From positions 34,860 through 98,859 of the forward strand of contig NZ_JAJTHI010000016.1 of the NCBI RefSeq assembly GCF_021298855.1: 64,000 bases of DNA, read 5' to 3'. Origin of the DNA: Gemmatimonas sp. (GTDB lineage Bacteria > Gemmatimonadota > Gemmatimonadetes > Gemmatimonadales > Gemmatimonadaceae). The position numbers and the translations under genes are program-made. Positions 1 to 10,834 of the stretch are shown here, piece by piece (position 1 is the first letter of the stretch; each line of letters opens with the position of its first letter). A model generated the notes under the pieces. That model saw only the letters and a list, made by a program, of their open reading frames with translations, had not been told where the DNA came from and did no database searches.

Positions 1-619
1 CCATGCCGCAGGCCACGGCCACGGCCGAGCCGGCACTCGACCCGCCGGGGGTGATGCGCCCGGCGGCATCATGCGGGTTGCGCACCTGTCCGGTCGCGCT
101 GGCGGTGCCGTTGCCGCGGTAGGCGAAGTCGTCGGCGGCCGTCTTGCCCAGCAGCACGGCGCCGGCCGCGCGCAGCCGCTCCACTTCAATGGCATCACGC
201 GCTACGGCGGTGGGAAACAGCCGCACCCACTCGGCGCTCGACGCCGTCGTGGCCAGCCCCCGCATATCGTAGATCGACTTGGCAAAGAGCGGCACGCCGT
301 CGAGCGGGCCCCGCAGCGCGCGCCGCCGCAGGCGGTCGTCGGAGGCGCGCGCTTCGGCCAGCGCCGTCTCGGCGAGCAGGTCGATGGCGCGGAGCTGTGC
401 GCCGAGTGTGCGGCAGCGCGCCAGTGCCAGCGTGGTGACCTCCACGGCGGAGTACTCGCCACGCAACCGTCCCGCCTGGTACAGGGCAATGGTTCCACCC
501 AGCGGATCGTCGGCGGGCGCGGAGCGCTCGGCGGCAGGCCGCCACGCCCCGCGGGCGGCGAATGGCACGGCAAAGAGGGCGCTGAGTTGAGCCAGCGCGT
601 CACGACGCGACAGAGACAT
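1..619 (-). CDS. Amidase signature family enzyme, N-terminal part (runs off window)
   Basis: Only the first ~206 residues are present; the gene continues beyond base 1. The protein starts MSLSRRDALAQLSALFAVPF, which has a twin-arginine-like start followed by a hydrophobic stretch, so it is probably exported. The amidase-signature fold is shown by PLDGVPLFAKSIYDMRG near residue 115, which supplies the catalytic lysine, and by GGSSAGSAVAVA near residue 195, which supplies the cis-serine and nucleophile region. The family hydrolyses amide bonds through a Ser-cisSer-Lys triad; the substrate cannot be told from sequence. The start codon lies 10 bases after the stop of the upstream lipase-like gene, so the two are probably cotranscribed. 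The missing C-terminal half prevents assignment to GatA, aryl-acylamidase or another subgroup. Confidence 0.85.
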   Translation of the reverse strand, partial: MSLSRRDALAQLSALFAVPFAARGAWRPAAERSAPADDPLGGTIALYQAGRLRGEYSAVEVTTLALARCRTLGAQLRAIDLLAETALAEARASDDRLRRRALRGPLDGVPLFAKSIYDMRGLATTASSAEWVRLFPTAVARDAIEVERLRAAGAVLLGKTAADDFAYRGNGTASATGQVRNPHDAAGRITPGGSSAGSAVAVACGM

Positions 620-629
620 GCGGGGAAAA

Positions 630-2117
630 CTACTCCTCGTTCCAGGGGCGCGTTTCGAGGCGCAGCACGGCGCGGATCCCCGGCTGCGTGTCCTGCACCA
701 CCGGCACGGCAAAGGTCCAGCTGCCGGGGATCGGCGACGCCGCCACGGCGTCGTGCTGCACCGCATTGGGCGCCGCGCTGTCCCACCCATAGCGCAGCGA
801 CCAGCGGCCATCGTCGCCGAAGGTGGCCTCCAGGTTCACCTTGTCGCGGAAGAGGAATCCGCCGTCGTAGTGATCGCGCGTCCAGAACGGCGTGCCGTCG
901 ATCTGGTACTCCGGCACCTGTACGCCTACGTCGAGGCTGAAGCCCAGCGTGGGACGGGCCAGGTCCACCCGGGCCTGATTGGAGAGGAAGGCGCTGGCCA
1001 GATGCAGTGGCCGCCGTCCCTTGACGTGGCGGTCGTAATCCACGAGGACCGCCGACCCTTCGTTGGTGGTCCGGCGGTGCAGGTCCCACCGCGCGCCGCG
1101 TACCCGGGCGATCACGTCAATGTGATAGTCGGCGCGAATGGCGTGCCCCGCATCCTTCTCGCGCTGCACCGCTGCCGGCAACGTGAGCGTCTCGATGTCG
1201 AGAAAGACGTCCATGCGCACGTTGCCAAAGAGAAAGCGGCGCAGGTTCTGGTAGCCGTCCTCGGAATTGACGATGCCATAGTGCCCCGAGTGCGAGCGGT
1301 GCACGAAGGCGCGCGGGGCATCGGCCACATAGGCGTTGGGGATGCGCACGAGGCCATCGCTCATGGGCCCCACCGCGAGGCGCGCGAGGCCGTAATCGTC
1401 GTGGTTGGTGCCCACGAGGCTGAAGAAGCGTTCCTCGGGAAAGGCCCCGTCGAGCGAGTTGACCGGTGTGTCGGGCGCGAGTCGCAGGTACTCGCGCATG
1501 CGCCCCTCGTTGAATACGTCCGACTGATTGATGCCGAACCCCGGCACATTGCCGATCCCGCGCAGGTCGATGCCGCCGTGCGGCGTGGCATAGGTGAACA
1601 CCTTGTCGATGCGCGCGTCGTGGCGTGACAGCTGCTGCAGCAGACAGCGGCAGATGAGCCCCCCCATCGAGTGCGCCACCAGATACACGCGAAAGGCCGA
1701 CGATCGGGCGCCGTGCCGCGCGCGGTCCCCGGGGACGTAGCGATCGTGCAGCTGGTCGATGAGTTCGAGCAGCCCCCGCGCATAGGTCTCGATGTCGTGG
1801 CGTGTGCCGCTGCCCAGCTCCTTCGACGCGTCCTCGTAGTAGCGATAGATCCACACGGCACGTGCCTTGGGCACGGCATGGGCCGGCAGTTCGGTGCCGT
1901 CCACGAAGCTGTCGCCGTACCCCTCGTCCTTCATGAGCCGCACGAGGGGCGACTCGAAGACGTGGCGCACGACGCGCCGCGGGTACTGCTGCCGCAGCTT
2001 TGTGGAGCCCACGTTGAAGCCCATGTACGGATCGGCCACCGTGTGCTCCACCTCGCCGCTGGTCATGGCGTAGCCACGCACGTAGATGATGGGGAAGTAC
2101 GGACGCTCCAACGGCAT
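630..2117 (-). CDS. Alpha/beta-hydrolase, lipase-like
   Basis: The protein has 495 residues from the ATG that begins MPLERPYFPIIYVRGYAM; further in-frame codons exist upstream, but the conserved 'YVRGY' strand begins here. An alpha/beta-hydrolase nucleophile elbow, VAHSMGG, follows the strand RVYLVAH near residue 140. A segment with ATPHGG comes next, as in lipases and PGAP1-like esterases. A later HSGHYGIVNSEDGY is a plausible catalytic-histidine region. About 130 residues after that have no family I recognise and look beta-rich. No signal peptide is visible. It precedes the amidase gene by 10 bases, suggesting a two-gene hydrolase operon. The substrate is unknown; a carboxylic-ester or lipid substrate is inferred from the fold only. 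Confidence 0.75.
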   Translation of the reverse strand: MPLERPYFPIIYVRGYAMTSGEVEHTVADPYMGFNVGSTKLRQQYPRRVVRHVFESPLVRLMKDEGYGDSFVDGTELPAHAVPKARAVWIYRYYEDASKELGSGTRHDIETYARGLLELIDQLHDRYVPGDRARHGARSSAFRVYLVAHSMGGLICRCLLQQLSRHDARIDKVFTYATPHGGIDLRGIGNVPGFGINQSDVFNEGRMREYLRLAPDTPVNSLDGAFPEERFFSLVGTNHDDYGLARLAVGPMSDGLVRIPNAYVADAPRAFVHRSHSGHYGIVNSEDGYQNLRRFLFGNVRMDVFLDIETLTLPAAVQREKDAGHAIRADYHIDVIARVRGARWDLHRRTTNEGSAVLVDYDRHVKGRRPLHLASAFLSNQARVDLARPTLGFSLDVGVQVPEYQIDGTPFWTRDHYDGGFLFRDKVNLEATFGDDGRWSLRYGWDSAAPNAVQHDAVAASPIPGSWTFAVPVVQDTQPGIRAVLRLETRPWNEE

Positions 2118-2350
2118 GGGGCAGCTCCTCGGCGGGCGTGGTGCGGGGCTCTGAACACACGGGAGTCCCGGCACAACTTGCAGCGCCGACGGCATTCCTG
2201 CCGCGTGAATCGCGGGCGGCGTGGCCGCATGTTCAGGCGGCAACGGTCATCGCCGGGTGCAGTCGGTGCCGGTGCGCGCGAGGGCGGGGCGCCCGTCGAC
2301 GGTGAATACCGAGAGCGCACCCGGAGGGCGTTCCGGAGCCAACGGATTAA

Positions 2351-3748
<1,398 letters not shown>

Positions 3749-3754
3749 TGGACG

Positions 3755-3788
3755 ACGGGGCGGTCTCCTGCGGAGACCGCCCCGTTTT
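3755..3788 (+). terminator. Rho-independent terminator of argG
   Basis: A perfect 14-bp stem pairs 3755-3768 with 3772-3785 across a 3-base loop and is followed by a short T run. It starts seven bases after the argG stop codon. Confidence 0.9.
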
Positions 3789-3797
3789 GGTTGACAA

Positions 3798-3903
3798 GGG
3801 AGGACTCAGGGGACAGGGGGTCAGGGAGCGGGAAGCAGGGGGCACCAACGCGTCGTTGCCCCTGCCGCCTTCCCCCTGACCCCCTGCCCCCTGCGTCCTC
3901 CCC
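3798..3903. repeat. Imperfect long inverted repeat of GGGGCAG-like words
   Basis: The left arm is purine-rich and built of words such as CAGGGGG, TCAGGG and AAGCAGGG. The right arm is nearly its reverse complement; the outer 28 bases pair with about two mismatches. The loop is around CCAACGCGTCG. It sits between the convergent argG and VOC genes, after the argG terminator. The function is unknown; similar constructions with other words occur elsewhere in this window. Confidence 0.8.
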
Positions 3904-3924
3904 TGTCATGAACTCCTCCGAATA

Positions 3925-4698
3925 TCACGACGCCATGTACGACAGGAACGCCCCCTGCGGATCCTGCACCACCATGATGCGGCCGTAGGGTGAGGCAATG
4001 GGGCCGGCCACCTGCTTGCCGCCGTGTTTCGCCCACACCGTGTCGGCGCGCTCGAGATCGGCCACGGCGAAGTACGGCATCCAGTGGGGCGGGATCCCCT
4101 CCCACTGCGCATCCATCTGCAGCACGCCGCACACCGCCTCGCCGCCGCTCGTCGGATGCAGCGTGCGGTACACCACGCCGGGCATGTCCATCATGTGCAC
4201 GTCGAGATCGAACACCGCGGCGTAGAACGCGGCGTTCGTCGCGCCATCGCGGCAGTTCACTTCGCTCCAGCACATGGCGCCGTGTTCGCCCTCCACCTGT
4301 GCGCCGCCGAACGGGTCGGCCTGCCAGAGACCGAAGACGGCGCCGTCGGGATCGATCGCAATGGCCATGTGCCCGTTGCCGGGGATGTGCATGGGCGGCA
4401 CCATCATCGAACCGCCGTGCGCCACGATCCGCTCCACCGAGGCACTGATGTCGGCCGTGCCCCAGTACACGGTCCACACGGTGGGCATCTGGTCCTGCCC
4501 GGGCATCTTGGGCGCGAGCGCCGCGGTCGCGCGGCCGGCGGCGTTGAAGGCCATGGTGTAATGCCCCAGTTCGGGGCCGCCATCCAGGTAGCTCCACCCG
4601 AACAGCTCACCGTACAGCGCCTTGGCCGCGGTGAGGTCCGAGGTGGACAGATCGAACCAGCAGGGGCGGTTCACGAGCGGCGCGTCGACGTTGGGCAT
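3925..4698 (-). CDS. VOC-superfamily protein with two glyoxalase-like domains
   Basis: The 257-residue product has two consecutive vicinal-oxygen-chelate modules, roughly residues 8-125 and 135-255. Each begins with a substrate-facing strand and an AA.FY..LFGW-type helix (AKALYGELFGWSY; NAAFYAAVFDLDV) and ends in a DPxGA strand (IDPDGAVFGLW; VQDPQGAFLSY). Such tandem proteins resemble the actinobacterial Cfp30B/hydroxylase-like group. VOC proteins include glyoxalases, dioxygenases and resistance proteins, so the reaction cannot be deduced. It is convergent with argG. About 250 bases separate it from the divergent gene at 4952; nothing else is visible there. Confidence 0.85.
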   Translation of the reverse strand: MPNVDAPLVNRPCWFDLSTSDLTAAKALYGELFGWSYLDGGPELGHYTMAFNAAGRATAALAPKMPGQDQMPTVWTVYWGTADISASVERIVAHGGSMMVPPMHIPGNGHMAIAIDPDGAVFGLWQADPFGGAQVEGEHGAMCWSEVNCRDGATNAAFYAAVFDLDVHMMDMPGVVYRTLHPTSGGEAVCGVLQMDAQWEGIPPHWMPYFAVADLERADTVWAKHGGKQVAGPIASPYGRIMVVQDPQGAFLSYMAS

Positions 4699-4951
4699 GG
4701 TGGGGAGGTCGGTGAGAGGGCCGTGGCGGGTGCTCCGTAAGACTACGGTGTGGTGACGCGGGTTGCTTCAGGGGGGGCTGGGCGGGCTTTTGAAAGTCGT
4801 CGGTGGTCCACAGAGCACGCCCGCGAAACCCACGTCGCGGCCGAGCCTGTCATCTCAACCAGCACACCCAGTTGCGCGAATTCCCACCGAGGGGTGTATT
4901 CCTCTTCCTTCCTCTCCTCCTCCCGCAGTTCCCACCGAATCAGGAGTCGTC

Positions 4952-5650
4952 ATGATGCGGATCGTACCCGCCGCCCTGCTGGCCATTGCTGCTGCCTCGT
5001 CCGTCGCGCACGCGCAGGACAACGAGAAGTCCATGGCGGTGAAAGGCGGAATTCAGATGAAGGGCTGGATGGGCGTGGTCGACGCCAAGGAAGCCAAGGC
5101 TGGCCTGACCGTGGACAGCGCCAAGTTCGTGGGCATGGGCGCCGGCATGCACGCCACCACGGGGCCGGCCATCACCTACTGGAACCCCGGCATGAAGGGC
5201 ACCGGCGATTACACGGTGAAGGCCACCTTCTCCGAGCGCGAGTACATGGGGCTCAACAACCACCCGCATCCGTACGGCATCGTGATGGGCGGGAACGACA
5301 TGGGCACCGAGAACGCCAACTACCTGTACTGTGCCGCCTACGGCAACGGCAACTTCATCGTGCGCGGCTTCGGCCCGGCGCCGTTCCAGCTCAACGGCCC
5401 GCGCGGTGGCACGCACCCGGCGGTCAACAAGGCCGAAGCCAAGGGGAAGCCGGTCACGCAGGAAATCGCGTTGCAGGTGAAGGGGGACAAGGTCTCCTGC
5501 CTCATCAACGGCCAGGAAGTGGCGAGCTATCCCAAGAGCGACGTGGTGGGCGCGGGCAAGCTGAAGAGCACCGACGGGGTGGTGGGCTTCCGCATGGGGC
5601 ACAACACCGACGCGCACATCGCCGGATTCGCCGTGACCAAGACGCCCTGA
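4952..5650 (+). CDS. Secreted lectin-like (DUF1080-like) protein
   Basis: The 232-residue protein starts MMRIVPAALLAIAAASSVAHAQ, a clear signal peptide with an AHA-type cleavage site, so it is periplasmic or secreted. A GGAG element lies 5 bases before the first of two adjacent ATG codons. The mature part is a beta-rich, concanavalin-like sandwich: GDYTVKATFSEREYM, NYLYCAAYGNGNFIVRGF, LQVKGDKVSCLINGQEVASY and a closing VGFRMGHNTDAHIAGFAV. This layout matches proteins related to DUF1080/3-keto-disaccharide-hydrolase-like domains. A carbohydrate role is inferred from the fold. It ends four bases before the next gene, suggesting coexpression without an obvious functional link. Confidence 0.7.
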   Translation: MMRIVPAALLAIAAASSVAHAQDNEKSMAVKGGIQMKGWMGVVDAKEAKAGLTVDSAKFVGMGAGMHATTGPAITYWNPGMKGTGDYTVKATFSEREYMGLNNHPHPYGIVMGGNDMGTENANYLYCAAYGNGNFIVRGFGPAPFQLNGPRGGTHPAVNKAEAKGKPVTQEIALQVKGDKVSCLINGQEVASYPKSDVVGAGKLKSTDGVVGFRMGHNTDAHIAGFAVTKTP

Positions 5651-5654
5651 GCGG

Positions 5655-6590
5655 ATGCGTATCGCCGTGGTTGGCGCCGGCGCGGTGGGGGGCGTGTTTG
5701 GCGCCCGACTCGCCGCCGCCGGCCACGACGTGATGTTCCTCGCGCGCGGCGCCACGCTGGCGGCGCTGCGCGCGCGGGGGCTGCACCTCGAGAGCGTGCA
5801 CGGCGACGTGCAGCTGCCCGTGGTGCACGCCACCAACGATCCCGCGGGTGTGGGGCCGGTGGATCTGGTGCTGGTGGGCGTGAAGGCCACGCAGGTGGCG
5901 GCCGTGGCGCCCACCCTGGCGCCGCTGCTGGGGCCCGCCACCGCGGTGATCCCCCTCCAGAACGGCGTCGAGGCCAGCGTTCAGCTGGCGGCGGCGCTGG
6001 GGCCCGACCACATCCTCGAGGGGTTGTGCCGGGTCATCGCCGAGCAGGTGGCGCCCGGGCACATTCGCCATATGGCGGTCACCCCCCTGCTGGAGTTCGG
6101 CGCGCGCGCGGGGCACCCCCCGGCGCCGGCGGTAGCCGCCGCCATTCCCGCCATCGCCGAGGCGGTGCGCGGGGCCGGTCTCCAGGCGCTGGTCCCGGCG
6201 GACATGGCGGTGGCGCTCTGGGAGAAATTCCTCTTCATCGAACCCATTGGCGTGGTGTGCGCCGCGACCGGTGAATCGTTCGGCCCCGTACGAACCGTGC
6301 CGGAGACGCGCGAGCTGGTAGACCGGGCGCTGGATGAAGTCATCGCCGTGGGGCAGGCCGTGGGTGTGACGTGGCCAGCCGATGCCAAGCGCACGGTGTG
6401 GCAGCGCTACGATGGTTTGCCGCCGCACGAACGCACGAGCATGGCGCGCGATCTGCTGGCGCGGCGCCCCAGCGAGTTCGAGGCACAGACCGCGGCGGTC
6501 GGGCGCCTTGGGCGCGAATTCGGCGTGCCCACCCCCGTGCACGACGTGCTCGCTGCCGTGCTGCGCCCGCGCGTGGCGGTCGCGATCTAG
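5655..6590 (+). CDS. Ketopantoate reductase (ApbA/PanE) family protein
   Basis: The 311-residue protein begins MRIAVVGAGAVGGVFGARLA, the NADP-binding Rossmann motif of the ApbA/PanE family. The family residues GVKATQ (about 77) and PLQNGVE (about 102) follow. The C-terminal helical domain contains LWEKFLF and a region typical of the catalytic-lysine helix. Family members reduce 2-dehydropantoate to pantoate for coenzyme A synthesis, but many paralogues act on other 2-keto acids. No panB, panC or panD neighbour supports the pantothenate assignment, so the substrate is left open. It lies 4 bases downstream of the secreted protein gene and is followed by about 290 bases without a gene. Confidence 0.88.
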   Translation: MRIAVVGAGAVGGVFGARLAAAGHDVMFLARGATLAALRARGLHLESVHGDVQLPVVHATNDPAGVGPVDLVLVGVKATQVAAVAPTLAPLLGPATAVIPLQNGVEASVQLAAALGPDHILEGLCRVIAEQVAPGHIRHMAVTPLLEFGARAGHPPAPAVAAAIPAIAEAVRGAGLQALVPADMAVALWEKFLFIEPIGVVCAATGESFGPVRTVPETRELVDRALDEVIAVGQAVGVTWPADAKRTVWQRYDGLPPHERTSMARDLLARRPSEFEAQTAAVGRLGREFGVPTPVHDVLAAVLRPRVAVAI

Positions 6591-6884
6591 TCCGCGCCTG
6601 CGCGGGGCGCGTTTCCTGTAACGCGCGTATTCAACGGGAGTTGCAGCATCTTCGGCACCTGCTGCGTACATTTCCATTGACTCCCCACACGCGGCGCGAT
6701 CTGGCCGTGACTGTGGGGCCGTGTCATGTGTCTGTGTTCCATCCACACCGGGCTCCTTCCTCCCGGCCGTGGTGCCGGTGTCACCGCAGTTGGTCCCGCA
6801 GGTAGACGACGCGCGTCCGTTTTTTCGTGTGCCACCATCTCCGGGGCACACCCACGCGGATGCGCACTCCGTGGAGTGGCTGGC

Positions 6885-9401
6885 ATGAAGGTTCTCTTGG
6901 CATGGTCGGGTATCACGGCGACGGTGACGATGCTCTCGTCACTGCTCACCCCCAATCCGGTTCCCGCAGTTCGTGATCGCGCGCCCGCGGCGCCCGCCCG
7001 TCCCGCTGCCGGCGGCGTGGCGGCCACGCATCCGGTGCTGTCGCGTTCCATTACCCCCACGCGTGCCCCGGCGAAGTTCGGCGCGCGCGGCATGGCGATC
7101 GCCGCCCTCGACAGCACGGTGCAGAAGTACTGTGGCTCCTGCCACAACCCCACCATGCGCCGCGGCAATCTCAACCTGCGCGGGTACAGTCTGGCGGCGG
7201 CCACCGAGAGCGACGCCACCGAAAAGATCATTCGCAAGCTGCGCGCGGAGATGATGCCCCCGCCGGGCTCGAAGCGCCCCGGCGGCGACACCCTCCTGGC
7301 GCTCGTGGAAACGCTGGAGCAGACCATGGATGCGCGCCCCGTCAATCCGGGCACGCGCTCCTTCCAGCGGCTCAACCGTGCCGAGTACGAGCGCGTGGTG
7401 CGCGATCTGCTGGGGCTCGACGTGACCGCCGGCGACTGGCTGCCCCTCGACCAGAAGAGCGCCAACTTCGACAACATCTCCGACGTGCAGGCGCTCTCCC
7501 CCACGCTGCTCGAGGGCTACCTCAACGCCGCGTCGGCGGTGAGCCGCATGGCCATTGGGGACCGCAAGGCCGGGTTGGCGCAGGTCCTCTACAAGACCTC
7601 GCCCTTCACCTCGCAGCACCCGTGGGATCAGGTCGACGGCACCCCCTACGGCACGCGCGGCGGCATGGTGGTCAAGCACACCTTCCCGGCCGACGGCATC
7701 TATCAGATCCGCGTGAACGTGGGCGGCGGCGTGGGACGTCCGATCGAGGACGTCGATGTCTCCATCGACGGCGAGCGCGTGGCGCTGCTGCGCTACGATC
7801 GCGGCATCAATCGCAACAGCGAATCGGCCGACCTGCCGCTCGGCGCCGACTACCTGCTCACCGAGCCCCTCACCATCACGGGCGGCCAGCGCACGCTGAG
7901 TGTGAGCTTCGTGAAGAAGGTGGACGGCCCGTACGAGGATCTCATCAAGCCGCATGAGTGGTCGCGGGCCTCGCAGGGCAACGGGTCCGCCGGCACGACC
8001 GAGCCGGCGTATCTCATGGACGTGCTCATCACGGGCCCCACCAAGATCCTCGGCCTCTCCAATTCGCCGAGCCGTCGCAAGCTCTTCACCTGCGCCCCCA
8101 CGGCGCCGGCCGCGCAGCGCGTGTGCGCCCAGAGCATCCTGGAGCGCGTCGCCACGCGCGCCTATCGTCGCCCGCTCACCGAGACCGATCGCACGGCGCT
8201 CATGAAGTTCTACGATGCCGGCGCCAAGACCGGCGGCGTGGAAGGCTTCGAGGACGGCGTGCGCCTCGGGTTGCAGGCGGTGCTCGCCAGCCCGCACTTC
8301 ATCTTCCGCTTCGAGCGCACCCCCACGGGCGTGGCCGAAGGGAAGGACTTCCGCATCGACGATCTCGAACTGGCCACGCGCCTCTCGTTCTTCATCTGGA
8401 GCACGATCCCCGACGAGCGGTTGCTCACGCTGGCGCGCCAGCGGCGCCTGTCGCAGCCGGCGGTGTTCAACGCCGAGGTGAAGCGCATGCTCGCCGACCC
8501 GCGGGCCGAGGCGCTCAGCACCCGCTTCGCCGCGCAGTGGTTGCGCCTGCAGGATCTCGAGAAGGTGAAGCCCGACGCGTTCCTGTTCCCCGACTTCGAC
8601 CAGCTGCTCGCCAACGCGATGCAGAAGGAAACGGAGCTGTTCTTCGAGGACATGGTGCGCCGCGATCGCAGCGTGCTCACCGCCTTCACCGCCGAGTCCA
8701 CCTACGTGAACGAGCGGCTCGCCAAGCACTACGGCATTCCCAACGTGAGTGGCTCGCACTTCCGCAAGGTGGCGTATGCCGACGATCAGCGCCGCGGCGT
8801 GCTCGGGCACGGCAGTGTGCTCGTGCAGACGTCGCTCGGCAACCGCACGTCGCCGGTGCTGCGGGGCAAGTGGGTCATGGAAGTGCTGCTGGGCGCGCCG
8901 CCGCCACCGCCGCCGCCCAATGTGCCAGACCTCGAGCAGACCGCAGGCGCGAAGGACGGCAAGCAGCTCACCACGCGTGAGCGCATGGAAATGCACCGGG
9001 ACAATCCCACGTGCAAGTCGTGCCACAACTTCATGGATCCCATCGGGCTCGCGCTCGACAACTTCGACGTGACCGGCAAGCTGCGCTTCCGTGAGAACGG
9101 CGCCCAGCTGGACACCCGGGGCAACCTGTACGATGGCACGCCGATCACCACCACGGCGGATCTCACCAAGGCGCTGCTCAAGCGCCCGCTGCCGCTCATG
9201 CGCAACTTCACGGAGAACCTCATGGCCTACGCGCTCGGACGTCGCGTGGAAGACCATGACATGACGACGGTGCGCGCGATCGTGCGCGACGCCGCGAAGC
9301 AGAACTACCGCATGTCGGCCTTCGTGATGGGTGTGGTGAACAGCAAGGCCTTCCAGAGCAAGCGCGCCGAGCCGGTCACGGCCGACGCGAATCAGAACTG
9401 A
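6885..9401 (+). CDS. Exported DUF1587/DUF1592/DUF1588/DUF1585 protein with haem-binding motifs
   Basis: The 838-residue protein begins at an ATG preceded by GGAG 8 bases upstream; its first ~25 residues are hydrophobic, consistent with export. CGSCH near residue 83 is a cytochrome c haem-attachment motif. Next come a DUF1587 region (RLNRAEYERVVRDLLGLD, about 160-225), a beta-rich insert with DGIYQIRVNVGGG (about 250-380), a DUF1595-like helical part (AYRRPLTETDR), DUF1592 (LATRLSFFIWSTIPDERLL), DUF1588 with a second haem motif CKSCH near residue 710, and DUF1585 (MRNFTENLMAYALGRRVED). This order is the usual one in planctomycete- and gemmatimonad-type surface cytochromes of unknown substrate. 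A run of seven prolines is near residue 675. It is the first gene of a three-gene operon. Confidence 0.92.
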   Translation: MKVLLAWSGITATVTMLSSLLTPNPVPAVRDRAPAAPARPAAGGVAATHPVLSRSITPTRAPAKFGARGMAIAALDSTVQKYCGSCHNPTMRRGNLNLRGYSLAAATESDATEKIIRKLRAEMMPPPGSKRPGGDTLLALVETLEQTMDARPVNPGTRSFQRLNRAEYERVVRDLLGLDVTAGDWLPLDQKSANFDNISDVQALSPTLLEGYLNAASAVSRMAIGDRKAGLAQVLYKTSPFTSQHPWDQVDGTPYGTRGGMVVKHTFPADGIYQIRVNVGGGVGRPIEDVDVSIDGERVALLRYDRGINRNSESADLPLGADYLLTEPLTITGGQRTLSVSFVKKVDGPYEDLIKPHEWSRASQGNGSAGTTEPAYLMDVLITGPTKILGLSNSPSRRKLFTCAPTAPAAQRVCAQSILERVATRAYRRPLTETDRTALMKFYDAGAKTGGVEGFEDGVRLGLQAVLASPHFIFRFERTPTGVAEGKDFRIDDLELATRLSFFIWSTIPDERLLTLARQRRLSQPAVFNAEVKRMLADPRAEALSTRFAAQWLRLQDLEKVKPDAFLFPDFDQLLANAMQKETELFFEDMVRRDRSVLTAFTAESTYVNERLAKHYGIPNVSGSHFRKVAYADDQRRGVLGHGSVLVQTSLGNRTSPVLRGKWVMEVLLGAPPPPPPPNVPDLEQTAGAKDGKQLTTRERMEMHRDNPTCKSCHNFMDPIGLALDNFDVTGKLRFRENGAQLDTRGNLYDGTPITTTADLTKALLKRPLPLMRNFTENLMAYALGRRVEDHDMTTVRAIVRDAAKQNYRMSAFVMGVVNSKAFQSKRAEPVTADANQN

Positions 9402-9421
9402 CCCTTTCCGGAGCACCGACG

Positions 9422-10819
9422 ATGCAGTTTCTCGCGCAGAAGACACTGGAACGCCGCACGTTCCTGAAGGGATTGAGTGCCACGGTGGCGTTGCCGTACC
9501 TCGACGCCATGGAGCCCGCCGGGCGGTTCCTCGCCGGATCGGGACGCGCGGCGGCCGCCGGCCACCAGCGCCTCGTGTGCATCGAGTCGGTGCACGGCGC
9601 GGCCGGCAGCAACACGTGGGGGGCCTCCAAGTTCCTGTGGGCGCCCGAAGGCGTGGGCCGGCAGTTCGAGTTCACCAACGACAGCGCGCTCTCGCCGCTC
9701 GCCGATTGGCGCCAGCACCTCTCGATCATCAGCAACACCGACTGCCGCATGGCCGAAGCCTTCGAGGCGCCGGAAATCGGTGGTGACCACTTCCGCTCGA
9801 GCGCGGTGTTCCTCACGCAGTCGCATCCCAAGCAGACGCAGGGCAGCGACCTGTTCGTGGGCACCAGCTTCGACCAGATCGTGGCGCGCAAGATCGGGCA
9901 GGACACGCCGATTCCCAGCATGCAGCTGTGCATCGAGAATCTCGACCAGGCCGGCGGCTGCACCTACAACTACTCGTGCGCCTACACCGACACGATCAGC
10001 TGGGCGTCGCCGCACGAGCCGCTGCCCATGATCCGCAATCCGCGCGCGGCCTTCGACCTGCTCTTCGGGGCGGGCTCCGACAACGCCGACCGCTCGGCGC
10101 GCCGCCGCGACAACGGCAGCATCCTCGACTGGGTGGTGGGCGAAATGGGCGCGCTCAAGCGCCAGCTCGGCCCCACCGATCGTCGCCGCGTGGACCAGTA
10201 CCTCGAGAACGTGCGCGAGCTCGAGCGTCGCATCCAGAAGGTGGAGGCGAAGAACTCGAGCGGGGAAGAGCGCGCCCTGCCCGAAGCGCCGGTGGGGGTG
10301 CCCGACTCGTTCGAAGAGCACATGAAGCTCATGTTCGACATCCAGGTGCTCGCTTTCCAGAGCGACATGACCCGCGTCTTCTCGTTCAAGACCGGTCGTG
10401 ACGCGTCGAGCCGCGTGTACCCCGAGAGCGGCACGAACAAGGGCTTCCACCCGGCGTCGCACCATGGCGGCCGCGAGTCGGCCATCATGGAGTTCAATCT
10501 CATCAACAAGTACCACGTGGCGATGATGCCGTACTTCCTCAAGCGCCTCAAGGAGACGCAGGAGGGGGACAGCACCCTGCTGGACAACACGCTCATCGTG
10601 TACGGCTCGCCCATGGCCGACGGCAACGTGCACAACCATCGCCGCTGCCCGCTCATCCTGCTGGGCGGCAGCAACGTGATCCCGGGCAACACGCACCTGA
10701 AGGCGCCCGACGGCACCCCGATGGCCGACGTGTTCCTCTCGCTGCTGCACCGGTACAACATCGACACGCCGAGCTTCGGCGACAGCGTGACGCCGTTCGC
10801 GCTGTACACCAACGCCTGA
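9422..10819 (+). CDS. DUF1552 family protein with Tat-type start
   Basis: The 465-residue protein begins MQFLAQKTLERRTFLKGLSA; RRTFLKG is a twin-arginine signal. A GGAG ribosome binding site precedes the ATG by 8 bases. The body matches the DUF1552 family, which is nearly always encoded directly after a DUF1592-type cytochrome, as here (20-base gap). The fold of DUF1552 resembles alkaline-phosphatase/sulfatase-like proteins such as DUF1501, with conserved segments VFSFKTGRDASSR, GFHPASHHGG and LIVYGSPMADGNVHNHRR. The histidine clusters HPASHHGG and VHNHRR could bind metal. The reaction is unknown. Export by Tat implies a cofactor or metal loaded in the cytoplasm. Confidence 0.9.
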   Translation: MQFLAQKTLERRTFLKGLSATVALPYLDAMEPAGRFLAGSGRAAAAGHQRLVCIESVHGAAGSNTWGASKFLWAPEGVGRQFEFTNDSALSPLADWRQHLSIISNTDCRMAEAFEAPEIGGDHFRSSAVFLTQSHPKQTQGSDLFVGTSFDQIVARKIGQDTPIPSMQLCIENLDQAGGCTYNYSCAYTDTISWASPHEPLPMIRNPRAAFDLLFGAGSDNADRSARRRDNGSILDWVVGEMGALKRQLGPTDRRRVDQYLENVRELERRIQKVEAKNSSGEERALPEAPVGVPDSFEEHMKLMFDIQVLAFQSDMTRVFSFKTGRDASSRVYPESGTNKGFHPASHHGGRESAIMEFNLINKYHVAMMPYFLKRLKETQEGDSTLLDNTLIVYGSPMADGNVHNHRRCPLILLGGSNVIPGNTHLKAPDGTPMADVFLSLLHRYNIDTPSFGDSVTPFALYTNA

Positions 10820-10834
10820 CCGAGGAGTCACCGC

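Noticed and set aside
6939..9446. 835-codon minus-strand frame opposite the DUF1592 gene
   Set aside because: Antisense shadow with the same arginine-rich composition as the others.
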